Source: Setaria digitata (lineage: Eukaryota > Nematoda > Chromadorea > Rhabditida > Setariidae). Taken from it: a stretch of 64,000 bases of DNA. The DNA lies in NCBI GenBank assembly GCA_003640385.1, contig RCAB01000071.1, positions 124,001-188,000 of the forward strand, read 5' to 3'. The translations under genes were made by a program, and so were the position numbers. Below, in pieces: positions 11,901 through 24,235 of this stretch. A model generated the notes under the pieces. The model saw only the letters and a program-made list of their open reading frames with translations. It was not told where the DNA came from and did not search any database. Position 1 is the first letter of the stretch; each line of letters opens with the position of its first letter.

Positions 11901-14900
11901 AGTTGTGACACACGGGAGTTGAGGAAGCCCGCTCCATACTATCCTCACCAAAAAAAGTTCACAAAATAAAAACTCACTCTTAAAAATCAGCCTTATCAAA
12001 CTCTTCTTTTCAAAGGGCATTAAGAACAGTGAAAAATGAACTCACATCAGCTCACTTTCCTATCTCTTCACTTTCCACTTCTTATAGTATTGAAGCATTA
12101 ATGATAAAAAACTTCCCGCAAATGAAAGAGTGATTTTTGTACATGAAACGAATATTGCTGGACAAAATAATTCTGGACAACTATAATTTGTTAGTTTCAA
12201 TTAAGATAAGGAAAAGATAAAGATTTTGTCCACATTTTCGAGTTTAACACTTTTGGATGTTAAAACAAAATGGAAAAAATTGAAAAATCTATTCAGCCAA
12301 CAAGGAGGAAAAAAGAGCAGTTAAGAAAGCTGTTGAGTAAGGTGGGTCTACTCTCTTCTACACTTTGAATTCCCCGTCAACGGACTGAAATAGAGTGAAA
12401 ATGCATGAGCTCGTAATGAATTTAATATTCACTCAGCCAGAATTCCTTTTTTGTTTAATCAAATTTGCGAGAAACGAAATGAGGCGATTGTTCAACTTAC
12501 AGAACTTGAGTAGAACTGCAAAAAAAGGACCGAGAAACACAACTACTGCATTAGAAATAAACTTGTCTCAAATATTTGAATTAAAAAACTTAACGATGTC
12601 TTTTCAGGATGAGCAATAATCATCTCATCAGATTCCTTTAATTCATTCATTCTCATATTCAAGTGCTCCTTTATGTCGTATATTTGTAAAAGGGTACGTT
12701 GAGTTTGGATGAAAAAAGAGTGATATCATCAAGTAGAAGCAATTCCATATTTCTCTATCTATAGTTAATTTAATCATGTCAAAGTACTGCACATGTACTA
12801 CTGCATGAGTAGGAGTCTCTTCAAAATGTGAGAAACGTTGTAAATCAGTTCTTGAGCAGATTTCCTGATGTACTCTTCTTTTTTGCCCTTCCACTCCTAT
12901 ATGTCTATGATGTAGCATGAGACTGCAACTAATCTTAATATTGTCTTTTCTTTATCCTAACCAATTTACTCACTTTTTAAAATGCCTGCGATAATGTACA
13001 GTTATTTTCCGTTCACATACAGAAACCTAATCTTCATCTCACAACCGCTTTTCGAAACATTTTATATGTACAATTATTGGTACGGTAAATTCACGGATCT
13101 ACTTTTATTTGAAAGTTAGGCCTGAAAAAAGCAAGAAGCGAGGAAAAGAGCAAAAATGATTCGTGACAACGGTGTTCTAGCAGTGCTTTCAGAATTCTAT
13201 TTTGTATTTCTGAACCTCCATTCTTTTTCTTGATATTTAAAAATACACTTCTTTTTTTCCTTTTCCTGAACTATGAACTAATCCGTCAATTTATATATTT
13301 TATACTTAGCTTTTTATCTTTGTACTCAAACACAAAATTCAGGGAAACTAGTGCACAATTTATATCGCTGCGCGCAATTAGCGTGATTTATATTTCAAAC
13401 CAATCAATGTTATTGTATTATGCTGTTCACGTTAAAATCTCTTTCCACACTCATTCTGTTCAGGTGAAATTATCATCTCGCGAGAGTTTCTACTAAGAAC
13501 TGCTCAAATTTCGTAAATTTTGCCCTCTGATTACGTTCAAGTTCCCCGATTTGAAAAATAATCGTATGAGAAGTTATTAACATCTGCTAAAACTATAAAA
13601 ATTTTTCATCCTATTAGAATATTTCCTCCGAAAGAGCAACAAAAACACTTTCTCACTTTTGCTCTATTTTTATTTTAAAAAACTGAATTTGACAAAATAA
13701 AGAATTAAGTTTTAGGAGAAAAGGGTTGCAAATCAGTAGTATAAAATTGTGAAAACTGCTACGAAGTGTGTACATAAATTTTCAGTCTTAACGTACGTCT
13801 ATTAAATTATGCATATTATCGCCAAAACCGCGTTTAAATGAACTGTTTCATTCCTCTTTTGATAATCAATTGTGCAAACAGCTACCGATTTTTGTTTTTC
13901 AACCTTTCTGTATTTTGTATAAAAGTACTGAAGCACTCTAAAAATAGATATTTAATTTTCTGTTTGATAACTTGCTTTTTGTATAATTGATAACAGCGAG
14001 AAGAAATTTCAAGACTACCTACGATTGAATATTTCATCTCTAGAAAACTGTTTGACCAGACAGCTTTAATTCTAAGGATCCTTTGATAATGCTAGAATAT
14101 TAAATATCACATAAAACAATTATTCAATTATTCTATGAGTTTCCAATTTATATTATTTGTGTCAACAACTATTAACAGGAAATATAACCCTGATAACTTT
14201 CTCATTGCATTCCATGCTTAAGAGCAACAAAGAATTTAATATGCGCTTCTTCTTAGATGAATTACAAATATAATGCTTTTAGAAACTTTTTTATTATCGA
14301 ACTTTGTACTAGTTAGTAGAATAGCAATTATGCCGTAGAACATGTTAAGTTTAGGAAAGTTTAAAAATTAAGGCGATTCAGTTAGAAATGTCGACAAATT
14401 GAATGTCCTTTTTCTCAGTTTATTTCCACAAGTTCAAACTTTAGCAAGTTTGTGGAAAACAGCAACTATATTATATAATAATTGAAGTAGTTTTAGTTTT
14501 TTTTTTTCTTTAAACATTTTTGTTCACATACAAAATCATTCTAAAGTTGTTCAATATATTAGGGAATCTGTTAGCTCATACAGAATTTTCTAGTACTTTT
14601 GGTGGAATATATTTCGAAATGCTGTTTCTTTCTCTTCCCTATCGATAAAAGAAGATTGGTATCTTAAAAAAAAATTGCTGATAGTTTCCAATCTCTTCAA
14701 AAGATTAGGCTGGTGTGAGGAGAAATTTTTCGCACTACTTGCAATAGTAACAAGATTTCATGTATTATTTTTGAGAGATCGATTAATCTTTTATAGCAAG
14801 CTACTTCGAAAAAGTTCATTTTTTATTGAATTCACGTAATTTGCTATTTCAGTTAAATTTTATCCGGAAGCATTTTTCTCTTATCTGATTTTTTGGTCTG

Positions 14901-15926
14901 CTTGTTTAAGTTTTTTTTTCACAGAGTGCTGGATGATAAATATTACTTGTGTTTAAAAAAAATATACATGATTTTTCACTTTTTGCGGTACTTTCCGAAA
15001 CTCATTAGCACTTCAGCGAACTAATATAACAAAACCTTTAAATAACTAATATGCAACGTGAAATTTTGGTATTTGATTGGAGTTTTTTTAACAAGATTTT
15101 TTTTGCTTACTAATTATGTAATTGCATAAGACAGTTAGAAATAGATTCTTGCATAATAATTTTTATGACAGAAGCGAATTTTTTTATTAGTTTACTCCCT
15201 AACATGAAATGGAAGATATAAGTTTGAGGTCGATACCGGATAATAAACTGCTTCAAAATCAGAACTCATTAGAGAAAGTGCTTTATTTACGTACATTCCT
15301 ATTGGTTTTTAAGAACTTACAATGAGAATTTCTAAAATTGATGAAGGAGGAATTAACATGCTATGAAAACGCTAAAAAAGGATGGCAATAGAAAAATAGT
15401 AAAGCAAATCTATCTGGAAAAAAATTTTGAATAATAACTAATTTACGAAAAATCGCTAAAATTTCTCTAACTCCACGACAGATTGGCTGGGACAATAAAT
15501 GTTCGCTATTATTCGACCAAAGTTGGATGATGAGTGACATTTTTTTCTTTTTGTCTTCATTTCCCCAATTTTTCCAAGGACAAATCCTATATATATTCTC
15601 TTAAAATTTGTCTATTTATTCATCCTCAGCATATAGCAAACACGTGATTTAAAAAGATAAAGAAACTTTAGCTAAGCTCTGTTCTAAATGATAGCTCCAA
15701 TTTTTTCTAGAAAAAATCAAAAATTTCACCAGTATATGAGTTTAAACCTGAAATTTACTTCATCAGTTTTCAAAAAATTTTTTCTTGTTTGCGAGTGTTT
15801 ACAGTTTTTCTGTTCTTCTTCATTAATATCTGTGCTAATTTTTTCTTTTTAAATAGAACTGTAATTCGGCTTAAATGTGTCATCCTTCTTATATCTCTTT
15901 GATCTTACTAATGTGTTTATTTTCAG

Positions 15927-18900
15927 ATGATAGCTGATGATGATCAACCACCAGAACCAATTGTAAGCGATTACGTTGAATTAGGAACATTACTTATTTT
16001 GTTCATTATTGGTGGGCCATTAAATCTTGCAGCGTACACTCAGGTAAATCATTATGATTTGGCAGGGTTTTTGCTTTTAGTAAGAATCGTTCATATTATG
16101 ATCCGTTCAATTTATTTACATGTTCTTCTTTCAAAACCGAATAAACTTTGTTGATAATAAAATTACATATAAATATATGATTAAAAAGTTACTTAAACGG
16201 AAGAATAAATAATAAATTGAGAAAATTGTAATATGCATCACTTATTTCAAAACTTCAGTTTTTCATTCTCGAGTTTTGGAGTGAACGATTTCATTCACTT
16301 TTGCATTTATCGAATAATTTGATTTTTTAACTCCCATAACAGAAGCTGTTCTGAAGTCAGGAATGAGAGAATTCTGGATGAGAAGCATTTTTTATGTACT
16401 TCAAGCAAACATTTTCGGCTGCCGTAAAATTTTCAAATTTTTAACAAATTTGTTGTCTGAAGAAGGATTGCCAAAGAATGGACAGCCCCTTTATTCAACC
16501 TGGTGGATTATTTTCTTATTCTTCCTTGAATTCCGAGTTTTTTTTCCTTTCTAATGGTTTATTTCCATTTACTTACACGAAATTACTCATTGGGAGGAGA
16601 AAAAAAAAACTATCGGAGAAGCAGAACCAATCAAGAGAAAGTACTACAAAACGGTATTAGTTTTCACCCAAATTGTTGCCATGGACTTAGAAAAGAGAGG
16701 CAGTAAGTATATTTGCCAGTAAACTTCGTCTGAATTTAAGCTCAAAAGGATCGATATTCAAATGAAAAAAAAAAAAAAAAAAAGAAGAATACTACCAAGG
16801 CCTGATAGGACAAATCAGTAATCCAGTAATTATACACTCTTGAACATATCAGGTAATTTCTTTATGAATGTTCTCAACATCCTCCGCATGAATCGATCAT
16901 TCAATATCAGAAAACTAACTGAATTTCAGATCGCTGAGCGCCCATCTGCAACGCGTCTTGATATCCTAAAAAGACATTTGAATTATTCTGATTTACTTGT
17001 GCTATTCATTTACGTACCATCACGAGTATGCTGGTTGCTTACGTATGACTGGCGAGGCGGGAATTCCTTATGCAAAATTATCAAGTTTCTTCATACATTT
17101 TCTTTTCAGGTAAAAGTTTCGGATCAAATCTTTATTTACTCCTGAAATTCTTTGGTGAAAGTTTTCGTGTACTTCTGAAAATCTACTTATTTTGTGCAAT
17201 CAGATTACAAATAAGGCATACTATTTTGTTTAATTCATAAATAATAATTATGTTAGGCATAAAAAATAATCAAAAAAATACTCTTCTAAAATCTCTGTCC
17301 GAGAACTTGTTTTATAATCTACGTTGATGGCATCAACAAAATACACTAGAAGAATCATGACAGTCCTTCTTCAAATATAAAAGTAATTAATTACCACTGG
17401 TCACTATTGCGAATTATTTGCTTCAATTTGTTTTTTGCAGCAGATGCCGTCTAGAATTTGAAGATTGGTTACTGGTATTTCGTAACCTTTTATTCTGACA
17501 ACGTGAAAAGCGACCGATAAAAAAAAACATGATTTTGGCTGTTTACTAAGAATTTAAGTTTCGGGAAGTAGGACTTTCACTAAGTAGAAATCTATTTTTT
17601 AAAGTTTATAGCTAGGATTTCGCTATCCAAATTGTGAATAATTTTAATAAATCATATTTAAAGTAGAGTGTGAAGCGAATGTCGCACTAGTGGATGTTAA
17701 AACCATAGCAAAGTGGTCAAAAATTTTAATTTTATTACAGGTATCATCGAACGTAATTGTTTGTATAGCAATTGATCGCTTATTATCAGTAGTGTCATCA
17801 AAGCACCATTCACCAGAAAAAGCTCAACGAAGAACTCGAGCAATGCTGTTAATAGCATGGATTGCTGCTGCTCTTATTAGCACACCACAGTTCATTGTAT
17901 GGAAAACATTTCTTGCATTTGAAGAACTTAACTGGAGTCAGTGTATGCAGGTACTGTATAAATGTGAGGCTTGAAGTCTTTAAAATCCGTGATTCTATTC
18001 TCTTGCTTAAACGTGTCTCTGTTTCTACTTTAGTTTAATTCCCATGATTTTATTTAAAATTGCAAATGAATTTAAATAGATTTGGGAAATAATTCGAGTC
18101 GAGCAAGCCATGCAGAACAGTACTATTGGGATTTCACGTCAGCTGATGGAACAAGAAAATATTTACGTCGTTGTTCACATGATGTTGATTTTTTGGTTTC
18201 CAGCAACTATTGTTCTGGTTCAGTTCTTTCGCTTTTTCCCTCTATCAAATCCTTTGCATAAAAAGATGCTGAAAATCACTAAAAATTTTAGTAAGTGAAG
18301 GCAAAAAATTTTGCAGCGTAAAATGAATTACAGTTGTGCTATCTAATTGTATCCTGTTGGGTTTACCTGAATTCACGACCCGTAACAAATACAGGAATGC
18401 AGTTGCGTAATTCTACCAGGCCAGCTATCTCTGGTAACGAAAGTAGTAGGCAATGGATAAAAAGCAAACATTTTAATGGTATGTGAAAGTTTTACCCTAA
18501 ATTTCCGATCGTTTTAAGAGTACACAAATGAAACTAAAATGCTAACATAAAAAATGCTTTAAAAACAGTGAAAGACTTCCAAATTTGCAGTATGAGGAGC
18601 TGACATATAATATTGAGCTTTATAAATCACAAATTCATTTATACAGCTTTGTTCAATACTTCAAATATCCAGAAATGCAAATATAAATTTGCATTAAAAT
18701 ATCAAAATTTATAAGAAATAAAAAAACAAATGCTTGGTGTGGTGAAAGAAGGTGCTTCCTTCACCACTTGGGTAAATAATTTATACACGCTTTCTATTAT
18801 TCATGGTTTATATCAAGGAGTAAAGTATATTTAGAAAAGTGTCTTTCTCCGTATGATAGAAAAGTGAAGAATCAAGGGACTTGAATCACTGCCGAAATGA

Positions 18901-20034
18901 GACAGGAACTGAGCTACTGCTTTCTAAGAATTGTATAAAGTTGAAGTATATCTCTGATTCTATTTTCCATATTCTGGAAGCCAACTTCTTGGTAGAACTA
19001 AAATGTATAGCAATATTTACTCATTAATTTCTGATCAACTCTGGTTCATAAAATAATTTCTTAGAAAGAAATAAGCAAAATTATAAAATTTGTTGCGATC
19101 AAATTTTGGGCTCAATTTTGGTATACAGATTGAATTTGATAGAGTAGTAAAATAACGGTAAAATATAGAAAAACTTGAGACCCAGACTGGAAATCCATTA
19201 AACTGGCAGTGAACAAAGGAAAGTATAGAAATGCACAGTCTTGTTAATGCATACGTTTTTCTCAACCACTGTTTTATCATTTCCGAAGCATTAAAGTTGT
19301 TTCCTGAAATTGAAAGTTTCAAATTAAAAAGTTTCTTATGAAAGGATATTTGAAATGAGTTTCATCCTCTCATTAATGAATCCGATCTTCCTATCATTTT
19401 TAGTTGCGTTTATCAGTCGAGTTGAACAGAGCTGTGTTAATGATGCTGCTTAATCCATTCTTGTGTGATTTTAGTGAATCCATGTATTATTATTAGTGAA
19501 GATGATCAGGCAACCAGCAGTCGTTCATTAACGAAACAAAGTAGCACTGTTGCACTAGATTATAGTTCCACCTGTTGTGTCGTCAGCTATCAATCATGCA
19601 ACAGTAAAATTATTCGGTAGGTTCACCGCTAGAAGTATATTATTATCCAATTCGTGACTTCTGCACTATAACTGTTACTTTTTCATCTCTTAGTCTATTA
19701 CTGGATGAAAATTTCAGGAGTCGAGCGATTCGAGTGAGTTTCCAACTTGTAGCTGCTTATATCATATGTTGGTTGCCATACAATGGGCTTAGCTTGTATC
19801 ATTTTATTGACCCTCAAGGATTCTTCGAGGCACATGCTAACAAAGTGTGTCGTGATTCTGGAAAACCTGAAATGAGAATGATCAAACAGATATGAAATAC
19901 ATGTGAAATAAAAATCAAATGAAAATATATTTCAGGTCTATTGCTTGCACAGCATTATGGTTTTCAATTCAGTGATCAATCCCTATCTTTATGGGTTATT
20001 TGGAAATCTCTTATCGCACAGGCGGAGTGATTGA
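15927..20034 (+). CDS. GnRH-receptor-related (gnrr-type) rhodopsin-family GPCR
   Basis: Seven-transmembrane peptide receptor. Exons: 15927-16043, 16930-17109, 17741-17950, 18080-18290, 18395-18478, 19475-19616, 19694-19844, 19936-20034; the sum is 1194 nt, giving 397 residues, and all phases agree. TM1 is near 17-39, TM2 56-79, TM3 88-113, TM4 131-150, TM5 204-226, TM6 322-345, TM7 366-388. Cysteines at 87 and 167 fit the conserved extracellular disulfide. The TM3 end reads IAIDRLLSV, so DRY is DRL. TM6 has the FxxCWLPY-like ICWLPYNG; TM7 ends NPYLYGLFG, as in nematode GnRH-receptor-like proteins. The third intracellular loop is long (about 95 residues) and Ser-rich, while the C-terminal tail after TM7 is very short, as in mammalian GnRH receptors. 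The ATG directly abuts a splice acceptor (tttattttcag), suggesting spliced-leader addition or an unseen 5' exon. Ligand unknown; assignment to a specific gnrr paralogue is not possible here. Confidence 0.85.
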
Positions 20035-20260
20035 TATACGGTGATGCACTGTATTCGTTTATGAATTCTTGTCTTCTGCTGTAGTTGCATTCCACTATGA
20101 CTTCTTTTGATTTATAACAGAGTTTTCCATGAAATACTATTCAATCCCTATGATTTTCTGAAAAAAAAAAAAAAAAAAAAATGCAGCAACGGTTTCATTT
20201 CATTTCCAAAACTCTTTAACACTTGTCTTTTCGATCTGGTGACAAAGCTATTATTAGAAC

Positions 20261-20266
20261 AATAAA
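20261..20266 (+). terminator. Candidate polyadenylation signal AATAAA
   Basis: Hexamer 227 bases after the GPCR stop; consistent with a 3' UTR end but not proof. Confidence 0.35.
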
Positions 20267-23200
20267 AGTAATTTTCATTCTGTGCTTGTTTTAAGTGCTT
20301 TTGACTTTGTTCCAGTCTCTTCAAAAATTAAATTTACCTTTTATTTTGAATGTTTGACCTGCAAGTTTTATACTGCCATGTTGTGCACAATCTTCGATTT
20401 GAATTAATCTCAAAATGTCCTGAAGTTGTATTATAGTCCACACTTAAAATTTAAATGCATATTTCTAGTATAAGACTGAATTAAATCAGAATTTTTTGAT
20501 TAGTTTGTTTATGTAAGTTTGCATCTAACAATTGACTGCCACGAAAAGCAGAGTGGAACAAGAGAAGAGGGATTTGAGGCTTTGTTTCACTTTAAAATTT
20601 TTTGATTTGAATTAGTAAATTCTAGTTCCAGATTCCAGCATGCTTGATCAAGTAAACACAAAGAAGTGTTTGTAGCTTGTAAAAAAATAAAATAATTAAT
20701 ATTTAGTGGACTGGAGTATCTTTTTAAGACATGCAATTCATTACACTGAATACTCCTCCTGAAGTATCTAAGGTATCTTCAAGTCAAAATGAGACTTAGG
20801 AAACTTTTTTCTTCTTTTTCCGATGTTTTTAAGTCCTTAATTAATGATTTTTCCTGCTTCTGCCGTCAACTTCAGTTTTACAGCATCAAATGGTTAGATT
20901 CTCTTACCCGTAGCTGTATGGAGTGCGATAAGTCTATTTCTGATATATAATCACAAGAAAGATTGTAAGTTTTAATTTATAAAAAATTCTACTGCTATTC
21001 AACATGTAAAATTGGACGTGCGGAAATTGAAACGAACTGCACCAGCGACATTTGTCTCCTAGCAATAGTTGAGAAAGGCCTGGATGCAAAGAATTGATAG
21101 TACAACGGATAGACCTTCCATCTTTTGTAATGACATTCCAAATTTCTACTCTTGATTATTTATGAGTAAGATCTGATTAAATTCCATGTTCAATCACATT
21201 TTTAATGCTTAAGATCAACCATTTTTTAGGGAGTCTAAGTCTGAAATCAGTTTAACAAATACCGTTTGAGTTGCAGGCACGTTCATAATGTATTCTGTTG
21301 TTTTAAATACAGTGGAATCGGTTTTGTAATTAAAATGACTCATTCTCTTGCCGTATCTACTTTAAGATTTAATTATATTGAAATGGGTTAAAACGAAGAT
21401 GACAGTCATGATGACTGATAATCATATGTAAATTCCATTTGAAGCTAAAATGCGTTCCTTGCAATCGCATCAATTTGAATTACAAATATGCCTGATATTC
21501 TCTCTTCTGTCTCTCTTCTGTTATTTAATTTGACTGAAGAAGAATTTATAATTAAAAAATGACAACGATGAATCTGCAAGCTCTTGTAGTAATCTCCCAT
21601 CTTTATCTTCAGACGCAAAATTTACTCTAAACTGACTAAAACAGTGTTTCGTTTTTTGTTTTTCTTCTTTGCTTGTTCCAGCTTCAAATAGAAGAATTTT
21701 CATATTTCTAAGTTATTGATCCAATTTGAAGTTTACTTCACCTTGACGTTAGATGAACTTTTATTTATCCTAAACGGAAATGGTTAATTTTAAAAAAGGA
21801 GTTAATTAGGGGGCACATTTAATTTTTCGTGCAATCCTGAGTTTTAATTTCTGTGCTTCTCTAAAAGTTGGATTAACCACCGAAGATTGATTAGGTCTAA
21901 GTGTTGCGCTATCTTAGATTCCAAAATTTTCCAATTCAATTCCTGGAGCAGCGACGGATCCCTTCAATTTTATAAAGTAAATCAATCTTCAGCGAATTTC
22001 TGCAGTAAAGAATAAAACTTTTTCAGCAGGAAGTGATTTAATAATTCTTATTTGAAAAACGCGATGATGATACGATTAATATTCAAGGTAAAGGAGAACT
22101 AAGCTTGTGTGGTGTTTTTTTTTTCTTTTTTTTTTTTTGTAACTTGCAATGTTAAGAAGTGAGCTTTTGTTGTTTAAATGAAATGCTATGAATATGTACT
22201 TTAAAATTTTATTAGTACCTGTAAAAATATTCGAATAAATTTGTATTTGAAAAGAAAGCTTACAAATACTCATTACTCCGATTAATCAATTTCTTCTAAC
22301 AATTATTATTCACATTATTTAAAATTCAAACTGATTCTTTGCAGAGATCTTAGAACCGATCACCAGATCAGTTTTTTATGATATTAACCTCGAAGAACTT
22401 TTAAATATCAGATTACGGCTGTTGGGAAGCTTTCTGTTATTTTAACTTTACATCGGTAATCTTCGCCTCTTCTACTACAAAACTGATTGGTGGGACGATC
22501 AATTGAACAAAAACCCCTCGTCAGTTAGCACAAAAAATACCGGAATCCTCACCTGACGTTTCTTATTTTCAAGTGCATAGTGTTTTCGAGATTGGTAGAA
22601 CCAAAGAAGTTCAGAGGGAGAAGGAAGGAAAAATAATGGAATGCACCGAAATTATTAATGTGATCATATCCTTTTGTGATATGAGATTCCGTCCCAGTTT
22701 TTATATGGTTGGTTCTAATTAATTAGTTGTTAACATGTTTATTTCATGATTATTTTCTGAAAGCAGTAAAATAATATGAGATAAATCTACCTACATAATC
22801 TACAGTTAATAATGAACAGATGAGACTCAATCTATCACCCACTCTGTAAAGATCGACAATGATCAGTGCCGCACGGTTGCTAACCCTTTCCTGGAAAAGC
22901 TACCAGACAATGAGTTCGATCCACTTCTTTCAGTTTTTTGTTTAACAACAAATTAAAGACACTTCATTTCCAGAATTTTTTGTTACATTTCGTTCGTATA
23001 ATTATTCATCTACTAATTTATTATTTATATAATTGACGAATTTCCTATTCATTTATTCATGTTCATGAAATGAAGCTAAAATCGAGAATAAAATAGGTCC
23101 GACATTTCCAGCTTGCTAAAATAATGTAACGTATAATAGCTAGAGGTTTCGATACATTGCAATGATTAATTATATGTCCCTCTATCTGTGGCTGAAAACT

Positions 23201-24179
23201 GGTCACATGCAAGCGCCCATTTTAAAATTCATTACCAGCTAAAATTTCTGAATTTGACGAGAAACAGCTGATTTTTTGTGCGCAGTAAAGTTTCGAATTA
23301 CTTTCTAGACTTTTTTTGTTTTTTACTTTAATGGATTATGTTGCAATCTTTAGTTGCTTTTGAAAACTATGAAATAATAATGAATGTCATTCTTACTTTT
23401 CAAAACATAAAGAAAAATAAAAGCAGATGGACCTTGCTGATAGTTGTTCTGACAGAAGATTAGTCTTAGTGTGATAATTATTGTGCAAAGGTTCTAAAGA
23501 TTATCTTCTCAATAATCTAAGCATTTTTATTACCTCTAGTTTCGTGAGCCTCTGGTAAGGGAATAGATTGAAATCTATTTTCTTGATTTTCGAGAAAATT
23601 CCTTCCAGATCATTGTAAACTGCTGATTCTTACAAAAGGGATTTAGCATTTTTGAAATTCCTCTCAATTTAATTGTCGATTAATTAGTATTCCCCATGAA
23701 TAGACGAATAAAAGATCGAGTTATTGGAGCACATAGATTTGTAGGGGATAATGCAGTTTGTATTTGCCTTATGGCTTTTTTTGTTTCAGTCATCAAGAGT
23801 GCATTAAGACATTGGTAAAGCAGCACTGGCTGGAATATTATTTTAATCGAGTCTGTAATCCTGAAATGCTTTTAAACTGAAAATAATTTTTGGTAGTGGA
23901 GCCTTCATGATGAATCTATTCAGCTATTTCTTTTTTAATCATATGGTATTGATAAAAACTTCTTAAGGTGTCTGTACATTTTCAAAATTTCATGAATAAA
24001 AAGTCTGGAAACGTCTCTGTATTCGGTGTTTGCTGTTGAAATTAGATCTTAATTAAAAAAAAAATGCAACCAAACATAAAATTAGCGTTTATCAATTAAA
24101 TCGAATGTGAATCAAAAAAACTGAAGCAAAGTTGCATCGTATCCGCTTGATTTGCGGTTCTTCGCTGGAACAAGTCGAG

Positions 24180-24235
24180 TGGAATCCTTTTATTGTAGTT
24201 ACATTAATGGAATCCTTTTATTGTAGTTACATTAA
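24180..24235. repeat. Perfect 28-bp tandem duplication
   Basis: The 28-base unit beginning TGGAATCCTTTTATTG occurs twice head to tail with no mismatch. Confidence 0.95.

Larger units (their letters stand above)
5132..15926. other. Long gene-poor intergenic region
   Basis: About 10.8 kb without a gene I can support. It contains an ATT trinucleotide array at 8861-8910, two near-perfect palindromes (8092-8127 and 8222-8260) and runs of A. One splice-bracketed fragment at 9558-9625 follows a good acceptor (cgttttatag) and reads 22 codons with two cysteines (NCDDEGANCANET...) to a TAG, but no partner exon was found. Short ORFs here show no family resemblance. Confidence 0.5.

Noticed and set aside
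12643..12918. 91-codon minus-strand ORF
   Set aside because: No domain-like pattern, no splice or leader signals, biased random-looking composition.
22913..22925. GTTCGATCC resembling a tRNA B box
   Set aside because: No A box or acceptor-stem pairing at the right distance on either strand.
23791..23815. 25-nt segment with good splice sites on both sides
   Set aside because: No neighbouring exon with matching phase was found; likely chance.
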